A stretch of 64,000 bases of DNA. It comes from Temnothorax longispinosus. Lineage: Eukaryota; Arthropoda; Insecta; Hymenoptera; Formicidae. The notes under the pieces are model-generated. The model had not been told where the DNA came from and did not search any database. It was given only the letters and a program-made list of their open reading frames with translations. The position numbers and the translations under genes are program-made. Positions 51,324 to 62,122 of this stretch are shown one piece after another. The DNA lies in the NCBI RefSeq assembly GCF_030848805.1, contig NC_092368.1, forward strand, positions 10,883,780-10,947,779, given 5' to 3'. Positions within the stretch are counted from its first letter, which is position 1; every line of letters starts with the position of its first letter.

Positions 51324-52648
51324 AGCGTGAATAATGACTTTGTCGTTAAAAGTTACAGCAGGCAAAAGCCTTTAAAAAGTCCGTTGGGCTACGTTCCAAA
51401 ACTCGGTAATTATTTCAGTTTAGGGAGCCTCACCTCAAATATCGATGAATATGTAAGAAAATACGCTCGTATCGTAATATAATAATTTTAATCGTAACGA
51501 AGAGAATTACGAGTGATATTCGTTAATATTGTAATAAACACGTTCGCTAGAGAACACGTCTGCACACTCTAAGGCGCCCCTCCTCCGCAGGGCCAACCCT
51601 CTCGTCGTCTTCCCGCTACGCAGCCGTCCCGCCGGCGCGGCGCCGCGGCGCGCCTTTCCTCCTGACGCTCCATGCGCGTGCGGCCACCAGAGCATGCGCA
51701 TGTCGCTGTTCGCTGTCGCTAGTATGCTAGATATCGCCTATATCGCCTCGCATCTCGCATTAGTCGCATTGTGTGTGAGTCTGGGGCTTAACTGCTTAAC
51801 TGTTCCCACTTTATACATTTGTCCGCTCTATTACGTACGTTTTGTTTCTCGTTTCCACCTGGAAAAGCGCAGCCGAGCACGTGTTCTATCTCGTTTAATC
51901 GAAAATAATCAATCAGTTTGTCGCTGGCTATATTATCGATTCCAGTTTGTCGCTGGCTATATTATCGATTCCAGTTTGTCGCTGGCTATATTATCGATCC
52001 CAGTGAAGGGATCGGGTGCCGTTACAAAAAAATAAAAAGAAGTTGGATTGCAGAAGCGCACATGAGTTAGTAAGTAATAAATATTTTGTGTAAAATTTGT
52101 TTTTGTTTACCTGAATAATGGGGAGAGAATTTGATTTTCATTTAGCAGTGTTATTAAAAAAATGACTACAGAGCAGGCTAAAGTATAAATTTTCTTTGTA
52201 CGTTGTATTTTTTTGGTTTACATTAAAATGGTGTTCTCAAAATAGATGTTATCATTTATCTCTGTAAAAGATCGAACATATTCTCGATATAATCAGGCCG
52301 CGAGGCTGACTGCTGTTTGCTGTCAGTCTCGTGGCACGGATTTGATCCGCACGAGGTCGATCACGCCGTCGCGCGTGATCGACGTATCGGCATAAAGCGC
52401 GCTCCGCGGAATCTCCGGTCGAGCACGAAACAATCTCTATTCAAAGTAGTTTATATGATTATTATTTTTATATACATTGCAGAAAGCATTTAACTTTTTG
52501 TTTTTAATTATAATTTACAAATTTTAACATTATTAATCATAATATAAATATGTGCAAATACTACATCATTTGAATTATTTTCTTATCACAGTTAAAAAAT
52601 ATTTTTCAAGTTTTGAAAATGTAATAAACATAATTTTTTAAAGCGACC
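51324..52648. promoter_or_regulatory. Central region between the divergent transposon genes
   Basis: About 1.3 kb between the TNP2-like and BEN-like start codons. It includes a GC-rich island (about 51560-51720), three tandem 29-bp units (cagtttgtcgctggctatat...) at 51914-52004 and a GC-rich inverted stretch near 52300-52400. This is the likely shared promoter; no TATA box is convincing. Confidence 0.5.
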
Positions 52649-55600
52649 ATGGATTCACAAATTAAGTTTGCTAGTGTGCGTTATTTCGACGATGAAAGCA
52701 AGAAAAACTGTCGTTTATTACTTTCTCTGTTCTACCTGGGTATTGTATATGTAATATATTTTGTCTTTATTTTGCTCTTATTCAATATAATTTAATTTTA
52801 AATCACCATCCATGGTATGGGATGTTATGCAGTCATATTGCCATCATTTTGATCACTTATTTTAACATCATACTCCTCATCAATTTGATGTCACTTTGAC
52901 ATCATTTTGACTAAGTTGTTTTCACTGACAATGTGTTATTTTATTATCCATTCTAATCTTTTACTAAATATACCTAGTAAGTGTTTCATGCTTTCGGTAA
53001 ATGACGTAATTTTATTAGGTTTTTACTAGTATTTCATTCTTTACAGCTAATGAAGAGGACTTGAAGCATAACAAACGACGCTATGTTTTTAAAAAACTGG
53101 GTTACAGTGATGCCGTACAAATAATATTAGATAAAGAAAATCCAGAGCCTAATAAAACTCAAAAAGAAACAAAACAATTTCCGTCGCCAGCAACATTTTT
53201 CGACTTTGACTGTCTTACTGTTCGGACGTTGTGCCTCGATATGGCTGGTGACGTTTTGATTTCACCGTTTGTTTTGGAACGCATAAGAATTGTAAGCTTT
53301 TAACTGATTTTTACAGTGTTAATTAATTTTATTGTTTTTGACCAGCGCGATATTGTAACGATTTTGTATAGTTTTTTTATTGTTAAATGTATTATTTTCT
53401 CTTTTGTTTAGTTTTGCGTTTGTCTTGACGTTGTCAGGACACCACGTCAACGATGCAATTAAATTTATTATGCGGATCGGTGTAACTTAAATTAAAGCAC
53501 TTGATAAGGACCGGAATTCGGTCGAAGCGTCGTGCAATCTTGTTTCAATTGGCCAGTTGGGTCGAAAATAAAACGACTTATTTCAAAAAGAAACGATAAT
53601 ATTTCAATCATGTTATTGTAATAATGTTTTACAAATATTTAATTGCTAATTTTAATTATAACTATTATAATTGTTATACTTTCATTTTTTATTTTATTTA
53701 TATAACACTTACACAATTGATAATATCCAAATGGTTAATTTTAATAGTAAATAAATAAATTCAAAAATAATCTTTTACCAGTGATAAAATAATATAAAAC
53801 TTTTTATTAGTCGGCCTGACTGGCATTAATTTAATAATTATAACGTTTCGACCTCTATTTTGGGTCCTTATCAAGTTAATGATAGATCAATGTGCGTCGA
53901 ACATTATAAAATTACGAGTCATAGTTAAACATTAGCGGGGCGGTAAAACAGAATGTAAACTTCGTGACGGTCATGCCTTACTCGTAATTAAATGTAAGAA
54001 ATAAAATAATTGCAACTATAACTTACTCTTTTTATCAACATTTAAAAAAAATTTAATTTGAAATTTGAATGTGTAACATTACATGCAAAAACAATAAAAA
54101 TAATAAGTTATAGTTGAAATTCTCGTAATATAAGTGATACATTTTATTTCTTACAATAGATTTTTATGTAAATTTAAGAAGATTAAAGAATTAATTATAT
54201 GGAAGCTACTTTTTACACCACTACATTTAAATAAGACTTTTTATACAGATTCTATAAATTGGCCAATTGGTAATTACAGATCTATATGAAACAAGATCCT
54301 ATTAAGTAAATTTTATTTAACTAGTGTTGCTCGACATTTTAAGCCGATTTTACTTAATAGTTCAGCAACATCAGCTAAAGAATTTTCTCCGTGTGAAAAT
54401 ATAAGTTTTATTTTAAATAAATATAAACTGAAATTAATTATAATGTGAACGTTTATATGCAATCTTCAAAAGTAACATTTTTTCTGTTTTAAATATAAAT
54501 ATTATTTATTTTTTAAAATGTTTATTTTTTAATGGAAAACTTATTATAAAACTAGTTTTATGATGCTCTAAGATTTTTAAAAATCATGAATTTTCAAGGA
54601 ATTCAATAATGAGAGGACATCGGAAGAGAATGATGAAAATATAATCAATGAGAAATTGAAAACTACTAATCGTGACGCTAAAATATTTAAAAGAAACCAA
54701 AATAAATTTTCTAAAATTCCATCTGCTGTAGATAGAACATCTAAAATAGACGATGTCGATATAATTAAGAATAAATTGGAAACTTTAAATCGTGATAGTA
54801 TAGCATTTGAAAAAACCTGTGAAAAACTGTTTGAAATTCCAATTGCTGTAGAACAGGAAATTCAGTATTTAAAAGATGAAAACAATAAACTACAATTAGA
54901 AAACAACAACTTAAAAACTGATATATTCCTTCTTAAAGAGGAACTTCATACGTTGAAAACAAAGAAACAATTATTTCCTAAAGGTAAAAAACATTATTTT
55001 TGAAACAAAATTGTTCTTTATTTACTTAATTTTTATCAATATTTGACAATGTATTTTTACAGAACTAAAGCGTGCGGCATCACCAGCTATAACCAGTACA
55101 CCCAAAAAAATGAGAAGTAAAACGACTGTTAATGCTCCTTTACAAGATACTATTTGTAGTGAACCTGGTACTTCTCAACTAATACATGAGCAATCTTCAT
55201 TGCAAGAAGATGACTTGTGTATGCAAATTTTAACAGAAAACAAGACTCATAAAGCAAACGATCCGAAAGCAAAGAGCAAGAAAAAAACAAAAGAAAAAAG
55301 CAAAGAAAACTAAAAAACCTACAAAAGATCAAGAAAAAGAAAAAAGTAAAAGAAATGACCTGAATTACGATTCTGATCAATTTGTTAAACTAACGGATGA
55401 AGAAAATATGACTGCTTGGGACGACGAAGTAAACGGAACAACTGTAAGTTTAAATGTAAAAAATATTTCAATTTAAGACATTTCTAATGTGTTCGCGAGA
55501 ATGGAGCGGTGTGAGCTTTTCGCACTCACAGACTCAACATTTTTATCTTGTCACGCACTTCCTCGTAACGTCTACTATATTCTGTTTTACGTTTTTGTAC

Positions 55601-57613
55601 ATCAAGGTTTTGGTAAAAACAATTTTTTATGACTTATTTTTTAGTTTTAAAAACTTAAAATTTAAGTATGAGAAATATACTTATACTTAAATATATAACT
55701 TAAAAATGTGCAAATTAAAAACTTACGTATTGTTTCCTCATCATTACATGTGCAAGTTTTTGATGTACTAGATCTATTTCCTTCCAAGTTTCTTGAAAGT
55801 ATGCAAATTAGAAATTTGCACATTGCTTCTTCATAATTGTGTTTCCCTCATAAAACTTCCTCTATGAAGAAGCCATACTATTTTATGTTAATAATTATGT
55901 TGCTGTAATTTGAAAACAAGAAAAAAAACAAAAGAAAAAAGCAAAGAAAACTAAAAAACTTACAAAAGATCAATGAAAAGAAAAAAAATAAAAGAAGTGA
56001 CCTGGATTACAAAAAATTAAAGAATATAATAAAATTAAAAAAGTTGCCAATAATTAATATTAAATTGTCAACAAACACCAATTTTTGAAAAGTGAGAATT
56101 AGTTGAGACGAGGTGTAGGGTAAAGGTACCTAAGGGTAAAAATATTAGAATATTGGCAATTCTTTAGTCTTTTCTATATAATCCTATTTCATATAATTCT
56201 TTAAGATTTGATTGATTAGACCTAGCTTTATACGTGATCAAAGGTCCATATCCGAGGTTTTCGAAAACAAAGATTCTTCTTTGAGGAAACAAAAATTATT
56301 ATTAGAACAATCTTGAACCTGTATTTATAATTCAATAACGATAATCATTAAAATATTTTCTAAAATAAAAATTTCAATTTCTTTTTTTTTTTTTAGATTA
56401 AAATGATGCACTTGAGATACGGTATCTCAATACCGTATACAATATAGAAAGAAATAAAAAAGTTGAGAAGACCTTCGTTATTTGTTAGGCAATTAAGCCG
56501 ATCACTTTGGGGAGTGCACAAATTGATGAATAGAACTGTAGTGTTAGAAAAATGTAAAAATAGATTGCCAAACCGATCCCAGAGAAAGCCACTGATACCA
56601 GTAAAAAAGGCTGTTTTAAGAAGTATGTATAAAAGAAAAAATAATCCCGTTGTTAGAAAGTGTGAAAAGCCTGCTTTAGCACTTAAAAGTTTTTTTGAAC
56701 GTATAATGAATAATTGGTTCTAATAGTGAATATATACTTAAAATTGTTTAAAAATTTGTAAGAAGTTTAGGTAGTAAAATTAGGATTTCACACACTCTCA
56801 CTATTAATGTACTCTGGTAAAATGAGCCTAATGATAACCTATTTCATCTAGAATGCTATTCAGCTTTTATTGAGATGCATCACAAAAAAGAAAAAAAGAA
56901 ACTGATAAATAAATGGACACGCTATTTAAGCATCTACATCAATTTTCTTATTGAAACAAAAATAAAAGGTAAATATTTTTTAACGACGATAGACAAATAA
57001 TTTTTATATGTTTAAAGGTAATATTTTTTTGTATTTTTTTATGGAAAATATGTGTTTATAAATTAATATATTCATAAAAAATTTTAAAAACAACTGGATT
57101 AATAAAATTAATCCTTAAAGTATAGTACTTTTTTCTATTAATAATTAATATTTTTTTCTTTACTTTATACACAGTTAAAAAACTCTTTAACAGTAAAAAA
57201 AATACTTGAAAAAATAATTTGTAATATAATTGCGTTTACATGTAAAATATAAGACATTGAATTAAATAAAAAATTTTAATATTTTTAAACATTTCTTAGC
57301 ATAGATAATTATAAAAAATAATAAACATTTTTAATTAACATTCCAGATCTGAACATTCCAGATTTTTTAAAACAGTCTTTCAACAAAATAAACATAAAAA
57401 ATTAGAAAACAATATATTCTAAAAATCACTATTTAAAAATTAAAAACACGTTAATAATAATAATGTTAAAAATGTTTTGCAGAAGAAGAAGAAAATCAAA
57501 GAAAACTTCAATGTGCATCGCCCAATTCATCAGCCTCTTCACAAAGTCGTTCTTCACAAAGCAGTGATTCAAATTCTAATGAATCATCCAATGAATCATC
57601 AGATAGTGATTAA
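52649..57613 (+). pseudogene. BEN-domain-like protein gene of the transposon, multi-exon, broken
   Basis: Exon 1 (52649-52739) starts MDSQIKFASVRYFDDESKKN. Exon 2 (from 53047) reads ANEEDLKHNKRRYVFKKLGY. Exon 3 (about 54600-54983) encodes a coiled coil (YLKDENNKLQLENNNLKTDI). Exon 4 (55063-55443) has a Lys-rich frameshift near 55300 and ends NMTAWDDEVNGTT before GTAAGT. Exon 5 (about 56397-56723) holds the BEN-like domain: MHLRYGISIPYTI, then a TAG at 56445-56447, then RRPSLFVRQLSRSLWGVHKL and NRLPNRSQRKPLIPVKKAVL. The last exon (57481-57613) is acidic and Ser-rich. BEN domains bind DNA and mediate protein contacts. At least two lesions are present. Confidence 0.65.
53497..53877. mobile_element. 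Foldback MITE inside the BEN-like gene
   Basis: 'cacttgataaggacc' with 'gtcgaagcgt' on the left is matched by 'acgtttcgac' and 'ggtccttatcaagt' on the right. Located in an intron. AT-rich and non-coding. Confidence 0.6.
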
Positions 57614-57658
57614 GTTTAGTGATTAAGTTTAGTGTTATCAATGTTAAAATGAGTTTAA

Positions 57659-57877
57659 CCCTCGGTTGTCACACCGGGTCAAAATGACCCCAACCAATTT
57701 TCAAACAGCTATATGCTGTTCAAAAACTAACAGTTTAAGTAGATTACAAAAAATTCTAGAATTAAGTTTAAACATTGTAAAATGTATCCTTATTATAAAG
57801 AATTAACTTTTTGAGTGGCATTATGCTAAAAAAATTCTTTTAAAAAATGTTTAAAGAAGAGGTGTGACAACCGAGAG
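57659..57877. mobile_element. piggyBac-like MITE with TTAA target sites
   Basis: CCCTCGGTTGTCACACC at the left and GGTGTGACAACCGAGAG at the right are inverted, and TTAA lies on both sides (57655-57658 and 57878-57881). The 219-bp length, CCC start and TTAA flanks fit a non-autonomous piggyBac element. Confidence 0.82.
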
Positions 57878-57942
57878 TTAATGTTATTATAACGTATATA
57901 TCTAAGTTGTTTATGTCATATGCTATTTATTTTATTATATTA

Positions 57943-58704
57943 GTTGCTTTCCATTTACACTTAAGTGATCTGAGTCACTCAGTTATGTGAGTTTTTTACA
58001 CTCAGGTAAGATATGTCATTTTGTATTTACCTGCTTATTTTGATGACAAAGCAGCTATTGCGTAATAATACGCACGGTTTATAGCCTCATTTTTAAGGAC
58101 GTTCTCTCGTCCTTATACTAGAGAAAATCATTTTTTTTTATATTTTCTTGAAACTGTGAATATACGTTAATTTAGGTGTGCTTTATGCGTGGTATAAATT
58201 TCAGTACCTCTTCCGGGATAAAAAATAAAGATACTGAGCCTGAAAGTTAAAAAAAAAAATTTTTAATTTAATTTTTTTTAGTTTTGGCATTTTTTCCTTA
58301 TAGAACTCGACGAGAGAAGCAACTTTGGTCCTCTTGGCCAACCTCGTATCTCTTACCGTTTGGCCTGGAAAACCTTTTCATTAGTAAAAGTTGAAACTTT
58401 GAGGCTCAGTATCTTGATTTTTTATCCCGAAAGAAGTACTGAAATTTATACCACACATAAAGCACACCTAAATTAACGTATATTCACAGTTTTAAGGAAA
58501 TCCTAAGAAAATCGATTTTCTCTAGTATAAGGACGAGAGCACGTCCTTAATGTGAGTCTATTAGATTCATCAAAGCACATGGTCTCGATTGTGCATAAAT
58601 ACTCAGTTGAATCTCACTTGTCAGCATGCAAAAAGAACGTGCATTCAACTGAGTTATGACGTCACAAGTGAGAATTATTTGAGTTTATGTAAATGGAAAG
58701 CAAC
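57943..58704. mobile_element. Foldback MITE with TA flanks
   Basis: 'gttgctttccatttaca' and 'tgtaaatggaaagcaac' termini, TA on both sides, 762 bp. An inner inverted pair includes 'aggacgttctctcgtcctta' and 'taaggacgagagcacgtcct'. Non-coding. Confidence 0.78.
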
Positions 58705-58849
58705 TATTGTTATATGTGATATACTCATTTATATATTTAAAAAGTTGACTCAAATAAAATTATAGACAATATAATATTTATTACAGTATTGATTCTTTAT
58801 TTAGAACCACTTATTTTGCTTAAATCATATTTTACATGCATAAGTTACG

Positions 58850-59246
58850 ACGAAAAAGCATCTTTAAATTTTAATACATTATAATCCTTAAAAAAATAAT
58901 GTAATTAATGGAACATTTTTCTATACATTAAATCATGATTTTTTAAAATCACATGATTTTCAAACGTTACGTAATTTTCTAAATTACGTGATTTTTAAAA
59001 TCACGTACCGATTTGGAACAATCCGTTACGTGATTAATTTATGTCATTAATTACGTAATTTCGTTACGTGATTTTGTGATGTAATTTCATGACGTGATTT
59101 CGTGACGTGATTTTTTTTCAGTAGAAAACGCGTTACTTGTAACGTCGTGACCATTACCGTTATGGAAAAACGTCATGTCATTAACAAATCGTTACTATAA
59201 AAAGATAACGGTAATGGTAACGGCGTTACAAGTAACGCGTTACTTA
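58850..59246. repeat. Right TIR of the CACTA-like transposon
   Basis: Inverted copy of the left TIR, with the same motif array. It extends about 110 bp further out through a small inverted repeat, 'acgcgttacttgtaacg' and 'cgttacaagtaacgcg' (59127-59247), that the left end lacks. The outer boundary is uncertain. Confidence 0.75.
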
Positions 59247-59426
59247 CAATTAGTACTGTTTTATGAACGGATATACTACCGTGAAGCGAGCGCTTCGAAA
59301 TATAATATAGAGGCACGTGGCTCACAAATGTATATCCTTGTAAAGAACGGTGCTGATTGGATAAACTTTATTTATATATAATTTATTAGAAATTTAGTAA
59401 TTTTTTTTGAAGTGAAACTTCTTTAC

Positions 59427-60240
59427 GCACGGTAGTGAATTCGATTCGCGACACGAAAAAATGTAACGGAAGTGAAATTTCTTTGGTACGGTAGTAAGTT
59501 CGATTGTGCGACACAAAAAGTGTAACGAAAATTTGACCAATAGGCGTACGGCGTTGGCGAGACGGTTCTTCTTCTGACACGGTAGTAAGTTCGATTATGC
59601 GACACGGAAAGTGTAACGAAAATTCGACCAATAGGCGTACGAAATGAAACTTCTTTGGTACGGTAGTAAGTTCGATTGTGCGACACGGAAAATGTAACGA
59701 AAATTCGACCAATAGACGTACGAAATGAAACTTCTTTGGTACGGTAGTAAGTTCGATTGTGCGACACGGAAAATGTAACGAAAATTTGACCAATAGGCGT
59801 ACGGCGTTGGCGAGACGGTTCTTTTTCTGGCACGGTAGTAAGTTCGATTATGCGACACGAAAAGTGTAACGAAAATTCGACCAATAGGCGTACGAAATTA
59901 AACTTCTTTGGTACGGTAGTAAGTTCGATTGTGCGACACGGGAAGTGTAACGAAAATTCGACCAATAGGCGTACGAAATGAAACTTCTTTGGTACGGTAG
60001 TAAGTTCGATTGTGCGACACGGAAAATGTAACGAAAATTTGACCAATAGGCGTACGACGTTGGCGAGACGGTTCCTCTTCTGGCACGGTAGTAAGTTCGA
60101 TTATGCGACACGAACAATTGGCGTACGAAATGAAACTTCTTTAATTGGTACGGTAGTAAGTTCGATTGTGCGACACGAAAAAACGTCACGAAAACGCGTC
60201 ACGAAAATTCGATCAGGCGTACGGCACTGGCAAGACGGAT
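59427..60240. repeat. Tandem array with 253-bp higher-order repeat
   Basis: Ten monomers start at 'acggtagtaagttcga'. Short monomers are 81 bp ('...acgaaatgaaacttctttggt') and long ones 91 bp ('...gttggcgagacggttc'). The order short-short-long repeats at 59579-59831 and 59832-60084, an exact 253-bp period, flanked by truncated units. Neighbouring monomers differ in marker bases (gattatg versus gattgtg), which repeat with the 253-bp period. Confidence 0.9.
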
Positions 60241-60330
60241 ATAGTGAGAACTGCGTATAACACTATATTTTCGAGTTGCGGGCGGCTTGGAGTGACTAAT
60301 TCCGTTGCATTGTTTTTGTATTAATTTCAG

Positions 60331-60415
60331 AAAATTTATGGCAAAACCTTGCCTTCAGAAGTTTCACTTCTAACGCGCGTGGCGACCACACGCATGATTT
60401 TTATTTCAGCCAAAA
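60331..60415 (+). CDS. Candidate second host exon
   Basis: After TTAATTTCAG the phase-0 frame reads KIYGKTLPSEVSLLTRVATT and ends at a GTGAGG donor. It is compatible in phase with the exon at 45322-45414. If the donor is not used, the frame continues into Pro/Thr-rich sequence and a (GA)n tract to a stop at 60598. The protein is not recognised, and support is limited to splice sites and phase. Confidence 0.3.
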
Positions 60416-60519
60416 GTGAGGGAGGTGTGGCAAGCAAGCTGCCGCCACCGACCCCATCGACGACGACAGCAACGGCGATAATGACGCCGCCGCCACCGAC
60501 ACCGTCATCGCTACCACAA

Positions 60520-60535
60520 AGCGAGGAGAGAGAGA

Positions 60536-60579
<44 letters not shown>

Positions 60580-60867
60580 AAGAGAGAGCGCAATGCATAA
60601 GGTAAGTAGAATAAGTAGGTAAGTAGAAAGGGCCGCTACAGCAATGTAGTGAGCGTGCATGCGTGCGTGCGTGCGTGCGTGCGTGTGTGTGTGTGTGTGT
60701 AGGTGCACGCTCGTCCTTTCGCTCGTCCGTCCGTCCGTCCGTCCGTCCGTCCATTCGTTCGTTCGCTCACTCACACGTGCACGTACGTATGCACATACGC
60801 ATACACGCGCGCGCGCACACACACACACACACACGCACGCGCGAGCGCGCGCATATATTTTATTATT

Positions 60868-60934
<67 letters not shown>

Positions 60935-61105
60935 AGCACGGACGGACGAGCGAAGGGACAGATGAATTAACGGACAGACGAAAAGACGAGCAAAGAAAAT
61001 TTCTACATTTATTTATTTATCCGTTCGTTTCTTTGCTCGCCTTTCGTCTGTCCGTTATTCATCCGCCCCTTCGCTCGTCCGTCCGTCTGTCTGTCCGTCC
61101 GTGCT

Positions 61106-61157
<52 letters not shown>
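60520..61157. repeat. Microsatellite cluster with a mirrored (CGTC)n hairpin
   Basis: In order: (GA)n, (GCGT)n/(GT)n, (CGTC)n, (CA)n/(CG)n, (TA)n, then an inverted repeat in which 'acagcacggacggacgagcg' (about 60933-60952) is matched by 'cgctcgtccgtccg' and 'gtccgtgctgt' near 61073-61110, then a second (TA)n. No gene. Confidence 0.85.
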
Positions 61158-61158
<1 letters not shown>

Positions 61159-61362
61159 GGTCCAGAAGTATGTTCCGGGACTTTTATTTTTTACATCGGT
61201 ATATTCCAGGACATTTGGCAGTTTCCAGGACTGTCCTGGAAAAAATTCATGTCCTACGGCACGTTTCGGGACAATTTTTTGAATCTGATTACATATATAT
61301 GCGTTATATTCCAGGACTGTACATTTCAAAAAACGTAAACAGTCCCGGAACATACCTCTAGA

Positions 61363-61365
<3 letters not shown>
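61158..61365 (+). mobile_element. 208-bp MITE, copy 1 of a mirrored pair
   Basis: Termini 'aggtccagaagtatgttccg' and (inverted) 'cggaacatacctctagacct', inside a TA tract. Non-coding. Confidence 0.82.
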
Positions 61366-61395
<30 letters not shown>

Positions 61396-61396
<1 letters not shown>

Positions 61397-61603
61397 GGTC
61401 TAGAGGTATGTTCCGGGACTGTTTACGTTTTTTGAAATGTACAGTCCTGGAATATAACGCATATATATGTAATCAGATTCAAAAAATTGTCCCAAAACGT
61501 GCCGTAGGACATGAATTTTTTCCAGGACAGTCCTGGAAACTGCCAAATGTCCTGGAATATACCGATGTAAAAAATAAAAGTCCCGGAACATACTTCCGGA
61601 CCT
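61396..61603 (-). mobile_element. 208-bp MITE, copy 2, opposite orientation
   Basis: Almost exact reverse complement of 61158-61365, separated from it by 30 bp of (TA)n. Together they form a hairpin with 208-bp arms. Confidence 0.85.
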
Positions 61604-61673
61604 ACATATATATATGTGTGTAAGATGATTTCTATTATTGAGGATTTTCCAAGAAAAAACCAATGTGTTGCTC

Positions 61674-61966
61674 TGTAACAAGAGATTTAAATTTTATTTA
61701 CTATGTTTTAACAATTTATGTACAATATTTACAATCTTACCTGTAACAAGAGAAACGACAATTAAAGTTTCTTTCTCTGTTACACCTCTAATTACTCTTT
61801 ATTCAAACAATCTTTCTATCTCAATGATTTTACAAGATACGCACACGTGCTTATCATTTTCTATCTCTTTCTCTATCTATCTCTCTTGGTCAGTGTTACC
61901 GACTTCGGCCTACTACCAACTACTGTAGCGCGGCGAGTTCAAACGAAGAAAGTACCTTTCTTTACA
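61674..61966 (-). repeat. LTR at the 3' end of the second Gypsy element
   Basis: The minus strand reads polypurine 'aagggaggga' (about 61969-61979), then TGTAAAGAAAGG (start at 61966) and ends TTACA at 61674, or alternatively at 61742. Contains AATAAA signals. The inner boundary is sound; the outer one is ambiguous because 'ctcttgttaca' occurs twice. Confidence 0.55.
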
Positions 61967-62122
61967 TCTCCCTCCCTTGGGTTGAAAATTCGCAATAATA
62001 GCTGCTTCTTGAATTATATATCCTCTTCTAAATTTCTTTGCTTGCTTCTTCTTTATTATTTGAGGTCGGTGTTAGTTTTGTAATGTGGAATAGGCCTGTT
62101 TCGGATTTTTGTCTTCCTGTGT

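Larger units (their letters stand above)
45484..59246. mobile_element. CACTA/EnSpm-like transposon with two divergent genes
   Basis: About 280 bp at 45512-45765 recur in inverted orientation at 58850-59110 with few mismatches. The outer left end reads CAGGGTTGGGAAGTAAC; the outer right end is longer and includes 'aagtaacgcgttac'. Between the TIRs lie a minus-strand TNP2-like transposase gene and a plus-strand BEN-domain-like gene that share a central promoter region. Nested within are a solo LTR and several MITEs. CACTA-type terminal bases are not seen, so the superfamily rests on the transposase. Confidence 0.75.

Noticed and set aside
59386..60189. Minus-strand open frames with repeated RTIELTTVPKKFHF segments
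   Set aside because: They are translations of the 81/91-bp tandem array, not a repeat protein gene; frames change with unit length.
60401..61361. Open frames with long Tyr-Ile or Thr-His runs
   Set aside because: They are translations of (TA)n, (CA)n and (CGTC)n microsatellites.
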